Below are positions 1 through 5,197 of a DNA stretch of 5,197 nucleotides, one piece after another. The position numbers were made by a program, and so were the translations under genes. Below the pieces are notes generated by a model. That model did not search any database. It was not told the origin of the DNA and worked only from the letters and a program-made list of their open reading frames with translations. Each line of letters starts with the position of its first letter. Position 1 is the first letter of the stretch. The stretch covers positions 1 to 5,197 of the forward strand of contig JACCRL010000243.1 of NCBI GenBank assembly GCA_013813605.1. The letters run 5' to 3'. Origin of the DNA: Gemmatimonadaceae bacterium (lineage in GTDB: Bacteria; Gemmatimonadota; Gemmatimonadetes; Gemmatimonadales; Gemmatimonadaceae).

Positions 1-1649
1 CCGCCAGCCTGCGGAAGCGTGAGCTCGGTCAGGCTGCGCAGGTCGAGCAAGCCTTCCGCCTCTTCAAAATCGTCCGTCTGCAGCTCATCGCCATCTTCGT
101 CAGCGTCTCCGGAAAGGCTGTGGCGCACGAGCTCGCGTACGAATCCGGGCATGTCGCGCTCCACCTCGACCCTGATCGCGGGGTTGAGAGAACGGCGACC
201 GCTCGCATGGGCAACTGCCTCGAGCAGGTCATCGGCCGCTGATTCATCGAGCGCGAGGTCGCCGGCTCGAGTCACGCGAAACAGGTACGCGCCTTCCGCT
301 CTCGCGTTGGGGTAGAGGAGATCCAGACTGCCCCTCACGACCTGCTCCAGCGGTACGACAACGAATGGCCGTCCCGGCAGGGGCATGAAGCGGGGCGAAT
401 CAGATGGAAGCTCGAGCTCCGCCAGGCGGGGACGGTCACCTTCGTGGCCGCGGAACACAACTGCCAGGGAAAGCGCGAGGTGCGGCATGTGCGGCATCGG
501 GTGGCCGGGACTGAGCGTCATCGCGAGTGGCGTCAACGACGGCAGAATCTCGTCGCGGCACCGTTCGCGCAGCTCCACCCGATCTGCCGCTTCGAGCTGA
601 TTCCAGTCGAGAATGTGAAATCCGATGTCGCGGAGCTCACCGCGGCATTCTTCGTAACAGGCTGCCTGGCGTGTCGTTATATCGCGGATCAGAGCACCAA
701 TCTTCTCCAGCTGCTCGCCGCGCGACATCCTGTCATCGGGCTCTTCATCGGGCTCTTCGCGCCCAGCTGCTCTCAATCCTCCCATCCGGACCATGAAGAA
801 CTCGTCGAGATTGGCGCTCACAATTGCCAGAAATCGCAGCCGTTCCTGGAGCGGCGTCTCCGCGTGCTCGGCCAGCGCCAGCACCCGAAGCTGGAACTTG
901 AGGAGACTGAGCTCGGGATTGAGGAACTCGGCGGAGGTGGACCTGGTCTCGTCTGTGTTCGGAATGCGGAGCAGGGAATCCGAACCGGGATCGCGCGAAT
1001 CGGTACGGCCGCGCCGCGCCCATTTGAGCAGCAGCTCGCCGCGTTCGGCCGCAGGCACCGTGAGCGGACGAAGGTTCTGCTGTGCCTCGAGCGCACAAGC
1101 CAGCCGGTCAAGTCTTTCGAGCTGACCTCGACGCGCACGGCCGGAGAACCGATAGAACGTTCGCGAAAGACCGTCGCGGCTGATTGTCACCTGATCGTAG
1201 TGCAGCTCGATGCGGGGCCGGCGCAGCCAGTCGCGATCCGCCAGGCGCGTCAGCCGCTCAACCGAGAGCTCGGTCCGGGCAACGAGAAGTGCGGGATCAA
1301 CGAGTGAAGAAAGGCGCCTGCCCGCCACAGTATCCTCGCGCAGCGCCTCGTCGATCTCGACACTGCGCACGATACTGCTGATCCGAACCTCCTCGTGCCC
1401 GGCGCTCGCGTGGATGCGAACCGTGAGTGTTCGAGTGCCCCCGCTCGCCAGCCTGACGCGGCACGCGACGCCCCGTGTCCTCAGCGACTCGTCAGTGGTG
1501 TCGAGGTGGATGTCACGGTGGAACGAGCGGCGCGGAGGGCTCGCGCCGATGCCAAGCGGAATTGTCGCGCGCGCGAGGCCCTCGAGTTCTGCCAGAGACC
1601 CAATTTCGTACTGGAACGATCGCGACACGCCAGGCCGCCCGCCCGACAC
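1..1649 (-). CDS. ppk1: Polyphosphate kinase 1 with N-terminal CYTH/TTM-like domain, 3' end beyond window
   Basis: The minus-strand frame is open from GTG at 1649 to the left edge, giving 549 codons without a stop. Residues ~243-549 read as PPK1, which makes long-chain polyphosphate reversibly from ATP. The N-domain signature is clear: LNPELSLLKFQLRVL (243-257), then FLAIVSANLDEFFMVRMGGL (273-292). The H domain follows with LTPLAMTLSPGHPMPHMPHL (372-391) and YLFRVTRAGDL (455-465). The C1/C2 domains with the autophosphorylated histidine lie outside the window. Residues ~10-215 precede the normal PPK1 start and resemble a CYTH/VTC (triphosphate tunnel) domain: HLDTTDESLRTRGVACRVRL (48-67), TLTVRI (74-79), ARTEL (124-128) and RIELHYDQVTISRDG (146-160). 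The canonical ExExK strand is not visible near the N terminus. The start is uncertain: GTG 1649 sits one base after the upstream stop and lacks a clear Shine-Dalgarno sequence. GTG at 1628 and TTG at 1664 are alternatives. It is the third gene of the operon. The PPK1 call is near certain; the TTM-like call is moderately sure. Confidence 0.93.
   Translation of the reverse strand, partial: MSGGRPGVSRSFQYEIGSLAELEGLARATIPLGIGASPPRRSFHRDIHLDTTDESLRTRGVACRVRLASGGTRTLTVRIHASAGHEEVRISSIVRSVEIDEALREDTVAGRRLSSLVDPALLVARTELSVERLTRLADRDWLRRPRIELHYDQVTISRDGLSRTFYRFSGRARRGQLERLDRLACALEAQQNLRPLTVPAAERGELLLKWARRGRTDSRDPGSDSLLRIPNTDETRSTSAEFLNPELSLLKFQLRVLALAEHAETPLQERLRFLAIVSANLDEFFMVRMGGLRAAGREEPDEEPDDRMSRGEQLEKIGALIRDITTRQAACYEECRGELRDIGFHILDWNQLEAADRVELRERCRDEILPSLTPLAMTLSPGHPMPHMPHLALSLAVVFRGHEGDRPRLAELELPSDSPRFMPLPGRPFVVVPLEQVVRGSLDLLYPNARAEGAYLFRVTRAGDLALDESAADDLLEAVAHASGRRSLNPAIRVEVERDMPGFVRELVRHSLSGDADEDGDELQTDDFEEAEGLLDLRSLTELTLPQAG
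733..758. repeat. 12-bp perfect tandem duplication in the PPK1 N domain
   Basis: TCATCGGGCTCT occurs twice back to back (733-744 and 745-756) with two further matching bases. It encodes the acidic EEPDEEPDD run (residues 298-306), which follows the conserved NLDEFFMVRMGGL helix, a place where PPK1 proteins carry a variable loop. The unit is a multiple of three and keeps the frame. Confidence 0.6.
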
Positions 1650-1650
1650 A

Positions 1651-2772
1651 TCAGGGCCGGGCAATACACGCTTCGAGGATTTCGCGCCGCGCCAGCCGCG
1701 AGTCGTTGATGGTGCGATAGAAAGCGTCGAAGTACTGGAGCGTCTCTCTCGCAACGCGGGGATCGAGAAGCTTGCCGACGGGATCTCCGTACAGGGCGTA
1801 GATCTGATCCTTTTTCTCGTTGAAGAGCGCAAAGATTTTAGCGAACGCATCGCCCTCCGTGCAGTAACCGCGGAACAGCCGTGCGCGCACATGTGTGACT
1901 GTGAGCTTTGGGTCGACGGTCGCGTAGGTCGCGTTGACGGCGCCCGAGAAGTCAAAATCGTATGCGAGAGGAACCATCGTGCCGTCAGGTTTCTGCAACA
2001 GTTCCATGTTGTGGAGGGCGGCGCTGGAAAAGTCCGTGTTCCCGATGAAGTACTGGAACACCCCGACGAGTGCATCGAAAAATGGGTCGAGATCTCCCGG
2101 CAAGGCCCCCTTGTGCTCCACGATCCTGCCCCCGAGGCGAGCGGCGAGCGCATCGGGCTCCTCGAGCAGGATGGCATGACGCGTCGCGTGGACTTTCCCG
2201 CTCGCGCTGTCGGTATATGCAACCCGCAGCAGCCTTACCTTGTGACTCACCGGGGTCAGCAGCTGGTAGGCGCGGTACAGCTGCAGCTCCTGCAGGACAT
2301 ACTGTTCGTAGCCGTCCGTGTCTCGGCAGAAACTCACCAGCTTCGGTTTATCGAGCCGCTGGAATACCGTCCCCTTCGACTGTTCGCCGCTGAAATTGAG
2401 ACGGAGCGGTGGGAACTCGCACGTCTTGAGACGCCATATTCCGCGTGTCCGCGCCTTGATCGGAACCGTGACGGTTGTTGCCTCAGCGCTCGTGTAGGAA
2501 AGAGTCGCGGCGCGCCATGGGGGATTCGGACTCTTGTCGCGGCGCAGTCTTCCGATGTTGGCGGTCAGCGTGACGGCGAGCGGGTCCTCGGAATCAAAAA
2601 AGATTGGTGGGGCCTGCGGCGTCTTGTCCCGCTTGTCGAGCTTGTCCGGCTTGGGTGCCTTCTGGGCTGGAACGTCTGCCGCGAGCAGCACGAACGCTGC
2701 AAGTATGGCCGCGACGCCAATGCGTTTATCGAGTATCAAGGGCCGGGTCCTCACGCAGGTTGAAGTAGTCAT
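1651..2772 (-). CDS. Exported CotH-kinase-like protein
   Basis: This 373-residue protein has a basic N terminus and a hydrophobic stretch (about 18-33) ending in VPA-Q (34-37), which looks like a signal peptide, so it probably acts outside the cytoplasm. A charged linker (38-53, KAPKPDKLDKRDKTPQ) follows. The core resembles the CotH atypical kinase family: a TRGIWRLKTCEFPPLRLNF block (108-126, just 19 residues), a YEQYVLQE segment (155-162), ILLEEPDALAARLGG (201-215), then GNTDFSSAALHN (244-255) and LAYDFDFSG (269-277). The last two correspond in order and spacing to the N-x-D...N and D-x-D metal/catalytic segments of CotH proteins. B. subtilis CotH phosphorylates spore-coat proteins; the substrate here is unknown. 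The start is supported by GGAG 10 bases upstream, inside the end of the preceding gene, and by a single-base intergenic gap, so translation is probably coupled. CotH genes often sit beside DUF4956 and VTC genes. The gene itself is sure, the family call moderate. Confidence 0.85.
   Translation of the reverse strand: MTTSTCVRTRPLILDKRIGVAAILAAFVLLAADVPAQKAPKPDKLDKRDKTPQAPPIFFDSEDPLAVTLTANIGRLRRDKSPNPPWRAATLSYTSAEATTVTVPIKARTRGIWRLKTCEFPPLRLNFSGEQSKGTVFQRLDKPKLVSFCRDTDGYEQYVLQELQLYRAYQLLTPVSHKVRLLRVAYTDSASGKVHATRHAILLEEPDALAARLGGRIVEHKGALPGDLDPFFDALVGVFQYFIGNTDFSSAALHNMELLQKPDGTMVPLAYDFDFSGAVNATYATVDPKLTVTHVRARLFRGYCTEGDAFAKIFALFNEKKDQIYALYGDPVGKLLDPRVARETLQYFDAFYRTINDSRLARREILEACIARP
2623..2653. 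repeat. 9-bp imperfect tandem repeat in the CotH-like gene
   Basis: The plus strand shows CTTGTC followed by a variable triplet three times (2623-2631, 2632-2640, 2641-2649), then CTTG. On the coding strand this gives three Asp-Lys pairs spaced every three residues (D43-K44, D46-K47, D49-K50), just after the signal peptide. Repeat slippage could change linker length without breaking the frame. Confidence 0.6.
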
Positions 2773-2773
2773 G

Positions 2774-3796
2774 CTAGATGATCTCCGCGTCGATCAGCGC
2801 CGTGCCGCCAGCGGATCTCACAAGGGCGAGAAGATCGTCGGCGGTCGTTTCCTTCTTGAGCTTCGCCGAATATTCCACGACCTGGAAGTTGCCGTCGCCC
2901 GGCACGGTCCGGATCATACGCCAACGGCTGACATGATCGGTGAGTCGCGGCTCGATGACCCGCCGCAGCTCCTCGACATCGCGCGTGCGGATGCGGACCA
3001 CCGTTTCTGATGACCCGCCGCCCGATTCGGTCTGCTTCTCATGGGCGCGGTTCCACGCGCGCTCGGCAACGCCTTCGAGCTGCTCGCGCGTCATGTCACG
3101 GAATACCTCCTGGTCGATGCGCGCGACGAAGGTGCCAGTGCGCGCCAGCTGCCGCGCCTTTTTCAGCCTCTGGTCCGCCAGCCGGCCCTCGAGCGCGACC
3201 GGCGCGTGCGCAAAATCCGTGTACCACAGCGTCAGCACAGTGATGTTGAACAGCACCGAAATCACGGCGGCGACGGGCACGTTAACCGCCGCGGCAAGTC
3301 CGATCGCCGTGGCGAGGAAGACGTAGACTGCATCCTTGCTGTCCTCGAGCGTATTGCGAAAGCGAACCGCCGCGACGATGCCGGCGAGGCTGAAGGCCAG
3401 TGGCAGACTGTCCTTTACGAGCACCACGATGCCGGAGACGACCAGCGGCAGAATGACAAGCAGGTGCACCACCGACTGCTGATACCCGCGCTTGGCGCGC
3501 GTCAGCACATAAATCCAGGCGACCGGAAGTGAGAGCAGCAGTGTGGAAACCATCGCCACGCCGACGATAAAGGCGAGTCCGCTATCCGCCGCGCCGGCGG
3601 GAACAACGGGCGGCGTGCCGGGAGTCGGCGCCGAGCCGAAGAGCAGGTCGAGCGATGGTTGAGGGAGAGCTCCGGAACGCGGAAGCGCATCGCGCGCGAC
3701 CCACGCAACAAAGGCGAGCAGGGCGTAGTAAATCAGGACCCTGGCGAGAACTTTCGTTCCGGGTCTCGTCTCAGCGCGAGGAGCGTCGGTCGCCAT
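2774..3796 (-). CDS. DUF4956 family polytopic membrane protein
   Basis: This 340-residue protein is the first gene of the leftward operon. Hydrophobic segments are visible at about 18-36, 74-97, 107-127, 131-143, 156-171 and 174-191, followed by a soluble C-terminal half that is probably cytoplasmic. The family hallmark is the loop AAVRFRNTLEDSKDAVYVFL (142-161) followed by the helix ATAIGLAAAV. It matches the usual DUF4956 pattern of R-F-R, then D-x-K-D, then an AIGL helix, and recalls MgtC-like proteins. The C terminus (about 264-340) has alternating strand/helix character, ending in FQVVEYSAKLKKETTADDLL (304-323) and a short tail, like a small ferredoxin-fold regulatory domain. The family has no established biochemical role; its repeated linkage to polyphosphate polymerase genes suggests a role at the membrane in phosphate or polyphosphate handling, which is inference. 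It is longer than typical members of ~200-230 residues because of the N-terminal extension with its first membrane segment and a Pro/Gly-rich loop (57-67). Only a weak GAG lies upstream of the ATG. Confidence 0.9.
   Translation of the reverse strand: MATDAPRAETRPGTKVLARVLIYYALLAFVAWVARDALPRSGALPQPSLDLLFGSAPTPGTPPVVPAGAADSGLAFIVGVAMVSTLLLSLPVAWIYVLTRAKRGYQQSVVHLLVILPLVVSGIVVLVKDSLPLAFSLAGIVAAVRFRNTLEDSKDAVYVFLATAIGLAAAVNVPVAAVISVLFNITVLTLWYTDFAHAPVALEGRLADQRLKKARQLARTGTFVARIDQEVFRDMTREQLEGVAERAWNRAHEKQTESGGGSSETVVRIRTRDVEELRRVIEPRLTDHVSRWRMIRTVPGDGNFQVVEYSAKLKKETTADDLLALVRSAGGTALIDAEII
2783..2786 (-). promoter_or_regulatory. Shine-Dalgarno for the CotH-like gene, inside the DUF4956 gene
   Basis: GGAG on the minus strand lies 10 bases before the ATG at 2772 and within the last codons of the DUF4956 gene. 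It supports that start and suggests that the two genes are translated from one message. Confidence 0.5.
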
Positions 3797-3799
3797 GGA

Positions 3800-3830
3800 A
3801 TATTAGTCTCGGCAGAAGGCGCGCTAATAT
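3800..3830. repeat. 7-bp inverted repeat with 17-bp spacer, possible operator
   Basis: ATATTAG at 3800-3806 is the exact reverse complement of CTAATAT at 3824-3830. The arms are A+T-rich islands in G+C-rich DNA. The left arm ends three bases before the DUF4956 start codon. Each arm reads TAATAT on one strand, so the pair could be an operator for a dimeric regulator or two opposed -10-like elements. The repeat itself is seen directly; any function is inferred. Confidence 0.45.
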
Positions 3831-3842
3831 CATCCCCCCTCG

Positions 3843-3873
3843 TGGCGGGCGCCATATGTTGCCGCGCCCGCCA
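3843..3873. repeat. Perfect 10-bp GC-rich inverted repeat (hairpin) upstream of the phosphatase
   Basis: TGGCGGGCGC at 3843-3852 pairs exactly with GCGCCCGCCA at 3864-3873, leaving an 11-base loop (3853-3863) that begins with the palindrome CATATG. The right arm ends 47 bases before the phosphatase ATG. If transcription starts near 3837 the hairpin would lie at the very 5' end of the mRNA. There is no T-run on either side, so it does not look like a Rho-independent terminator. It may be a protein-binding palindrome or an mRNA-stabilising stem. Confidence 0.55.
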
Positions 3874-3920
3874 GGCGCTCGCTGCAGTTGCGCCGGGTTA
3901 CGCCTTCGGTATGTTCTCGC

Positions 3921-5197
3921 ATGCTACGCGCCGCCCTCGTCCTCGCTTTTGTTCTTCTTTCCGGGTCCCATGCCCGCGCCCAGCCTTCGCGCCCGGCGAG
4001 CGGGCCGACCGCTCCGCCACCATCGCTAGTCGTCCTCATCACCGTTGACCAGCTCCGCGGCGATTATCTCGACCGGTTCGCTTCTCAGCTCAATGGCGGC
4101 TTCGGCCGGCTCGCGCGCGGCGGCGCCTGGTTTACGAACGCTCACCACGATCACGCAATCACGGAAACCGCCCCCGGGCATGCCACGCTGCTCTCCGGGC
4201 GATTCCCGCGCTCCACCGGAATCTCCGCCAACGATGCGGGCGTATTCGATAAAGCGTCGCCTATCCTCGACGCTCCGGTGGGAACGGTGGGCGGTGCATC
4301 CCCGGGGCGGTTTCAGGGCTCGACACTCGTTGACTGGCTGCGCGACAAGGATTCCCGTTCGCGCGCGCTGTCGGTTTCGATGAAGGATCGCGGAGCGATT
4401 CTGCCCGTCGGCCGGTCGCGCGCGGAAGTCTACTGGTATCTCCCGGATGGCCGGTTCACGACCAGCCGGTACTACCGCGACTCACTGCCTGATTGGGTGA
4501 GGCGATTCAACGCGCGACGATTGCCGCAGAGTTATGCCGGCAAGAGCTGGATCCCGCTGCTGCCGGACAGCGCCTATCAGGAGGCCGACAGCGTCGACCT
4601 GGAGAGTGGCGGGATAGAGCCCGCTTTCCCCCATTCTCTCCCCACCGATAGCGCCGCCGCGGCGGGACATGTGCGAGTCACGCCGTGGATGGACGACGTT
4701 ACCCTCGCGCTGGCACTCGATGGCCTGCGTGAGCTTTCGCTCGGCACTGGTCCGCAGACGGATCTGCTCGCGGTCTCGTTGTCGGCGACTGACCCCATCG
4801 GCCACACCTATGGCCCGGATTCGAAGGAGATCCACGATCAGATGCTGCGGCTCGACCGGTCGCTGGGAGTCTTTTTCGATTCACTGTTCCGGGTGCGTGA
4901 TTCCCTGCGTGTCGCGATCGTGCTCACGTCCGATCATGGAGTCGGGAGGATACCCGAGCTTGCCGCGGCGGCGGCTGGGTCACTGACGGCCCGAGTGAAT
5001 CTTGTCGCGCCCGTGGCCAGACTTCGCGCCCGCTTGCTGGAGCTGGGGTTGGCGCCGGACGCTGTCGATGTGAATCAGCGAACGGTGAGAGTGAATCGCA
5101 CGCGGGTCCGGGGAAAGGACGCGGCCATCGACGCCGCCCTGGATGCATTCGCCGGCGAAGCAAGCCGGGTCCCGGGCGTGGCGCGGGTTGATCGTTT
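3921..5197 (+). CDS. pafA: PafA-type exported alkaline phosphatase, 3' end beyond window
   Basis: The frame is open from ATG 3921 to the right edge, 425 complete codons, on the opposite strand to the polyphosphate operon. The N terminus is a short signal peptide (hydrophobic 4-15, ARA-Q at 18-21), which is why I prefer this ATG despite no clear Shine-Dalgarno sequence. The alkaline phosphatase superfamily fold is laid out in order: metal ligand D43 in TVDQLRGDYL; nucleophile T83 in ETAPGHATLLSG; phosphate-binding N104 in SANDAG, 21 residues after the threonine as in PafA; K155 and R157 in SMKDRGAI, the Lys/Arg pair that marks the phosphate-monoesterase PafA group; D291 and H295 in SATDPIGHTYGP; D338 and H339 in TSDHG. 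The last zinc-ligand histidine should lie beyond the edge. Family members release inorganic phosphate from many monoesters in the periplasm, often regardless of phosphate supply. A phosphodiesterase or nucleotide pyrophosphatase relative is the alternative, but the K-x-R pair argues for a monoesterase. Confidence 0.92.
   Translation, partial: MLRAALVLAFVLLSGSHARAQPSRPASGPTAPPPSLVVLITVDQLRGDYLDRFASQLNGGFGRLARGGAWFTNAHHDHAITETAPGHATLLSGRFPRSTGISANDAGVFDKASPILDAPVGTVGGASPGRFQGSTLVDWLRDKDSRSRALSVSMKDRGAILPVGRSRAEVYWYLPDGRFTTSRYYRDSLPDWVRRFNARRLPQSYAGKSWIPLLPDSAYQEADSVDLESGGIEPAFPHSLPTDSAAAAGHVRVTPWMDDVTLALALDGLRELSLGTGPQTDLLAVSLSATDPIGHTYGPDSKEIHDQMLRLDRSLGVFFDSLFRVRDSLRVAIVLTSDHGVGRIPELAAAAAGSLTARVNLVAPVARLRARLLELGLAPDAVDVNQRTVRVNRTRVRGKDAAIDAALDAFAGEASRVPGVARVDR

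Larger units (their letters stand above)
3797..3920. promoter_or_regulatory. Divergent intergenic region, presumed to carry both promoters
   Basis: This is the only non-coding stretch of any size, lying between the start codons of the DUF4956 gene (leftward) and the phosphatase gene (rightward). Both transcription units must be controlled from it or from within neighbouring coding sequence. TAATAT at 3825-3830 on the plus strand is a possible -10 for the phosphatase, giving an ~84-base leader. The mirrored TAATAT on the minus strand (3805-3800) lies only three bases before the DUF4956 ATG, too close for an ordinary leader. No convincing -35 or Pho-box direct repeat is apparent by eye. Confidence 0.4.

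Noticed and set aside
745..1138. Minus-strand frames of 106 and 117 codons inside the PPK1 fusion gene
   Set aside because: They are alternative frames of the same strand over a region whose third frame encodes the conserved PPK1 N domain.
444..1307. Plus-strand open frame of 287 codons
   Set aside because: It is fully antisense to the PPK1 N and H domains and shows no coherent domain or signal; treated as a shadow.
1481..1669. Minus-strand 62-codon frame starting at an ATG close to the CotH-like stop
   Set aside because: It is out of frame with the PPK1 fusion protein and ends after 62 codons, while the GTG frame continues for 549 codons into PPK1. A frameshifted separate gene is not needed.
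1210..2763. Plus-strand open frame of 517 codons
   Set aside because: It lies antisense to both the CotH-like gene and the PPK1 fusion gene, has no recognisable family, and is of the length expected when G+C-rich codons on the opposite strand leave few stops. The minus-strand frames carry clear conserved motifs.
3843..3873. Hairpin as a Rho-independent terminator
   Set aside because: Neither strand has a T-run after the stem, and the position between two divergent start codons leaves no gene end to terminate.
3655..4048. Plus-strand open frames of 124 and 129 codons spanning the intergenic region
   Set aside because: They cross the antisense of the DUF4956 start and the signal-peptide region of the phosphatase in other frames, with Arg/Ser/Pro-rich low-information translations.

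Overview
This is a compact, G+C-rich bacterial segment with two divergent transcription units separated by about 124 bases. It contains four genes and no tRNA, rRNA, insertion sequence or CRISPR array that I could see. The outer genes both run off the window. The base composition and the mix of families (CYTH-like/PPK1 fusion, DUF4956, CotH-like secreted protein, PafA-type phosphatase) suggest an environmental or soil Gram-negative bacterium. Gemmatimonadota or a relative is my best guess, but this is an inference from style and not a match to any named genome.

Left unit (minus strand, read right to left, 3796 down to 1). First comes a 340-residue polytopic membrane protein of the DUF4956 type. 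One base after its stop is a 373-residue exported protein that looks CotH-kinase-like. One base after that stop begins a large protein that starts with GTG and leaves the window. Its first ~215 residues look like a degenerate CYTH/triphosphate-tunnel domain. Residues from ~242 onward are clearly the N and H domains of polyphosphate kinase 1; the catalytic C1 and C2 domains must lie beyond the left edge. The tight spacing indicates one operon.

Right unit (plus strand, 3921 to the right edge) encodes the first 425 residues of an exported alkaline phosphatase of the PafA type. The threonine nucleophile, the Asn and Lys/Arg phosphate-contacting residues and most metal ligands are visible.

The shared theme is phosphate. 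DUF4956, CotH and VTC (a TTM-fold polyphosphate polymerase) genes are known to occur together in many bacteria. Here the polymerase position is taken by a PPK1 carrying its own TTM-like domain. The divergent phosphatase could supply phosphate from outside the cytoplasm, which the operon could store as polyphosphate. The intergenic region holds a perfect 10-bp GC-rich hairpin and a 7-bp inverted repeat, TATTAG/CTAATA-like, next to the DUF4956 start. Both are candidates for shared control. The most interesting item in the window is the domain fusion together with its operon context.
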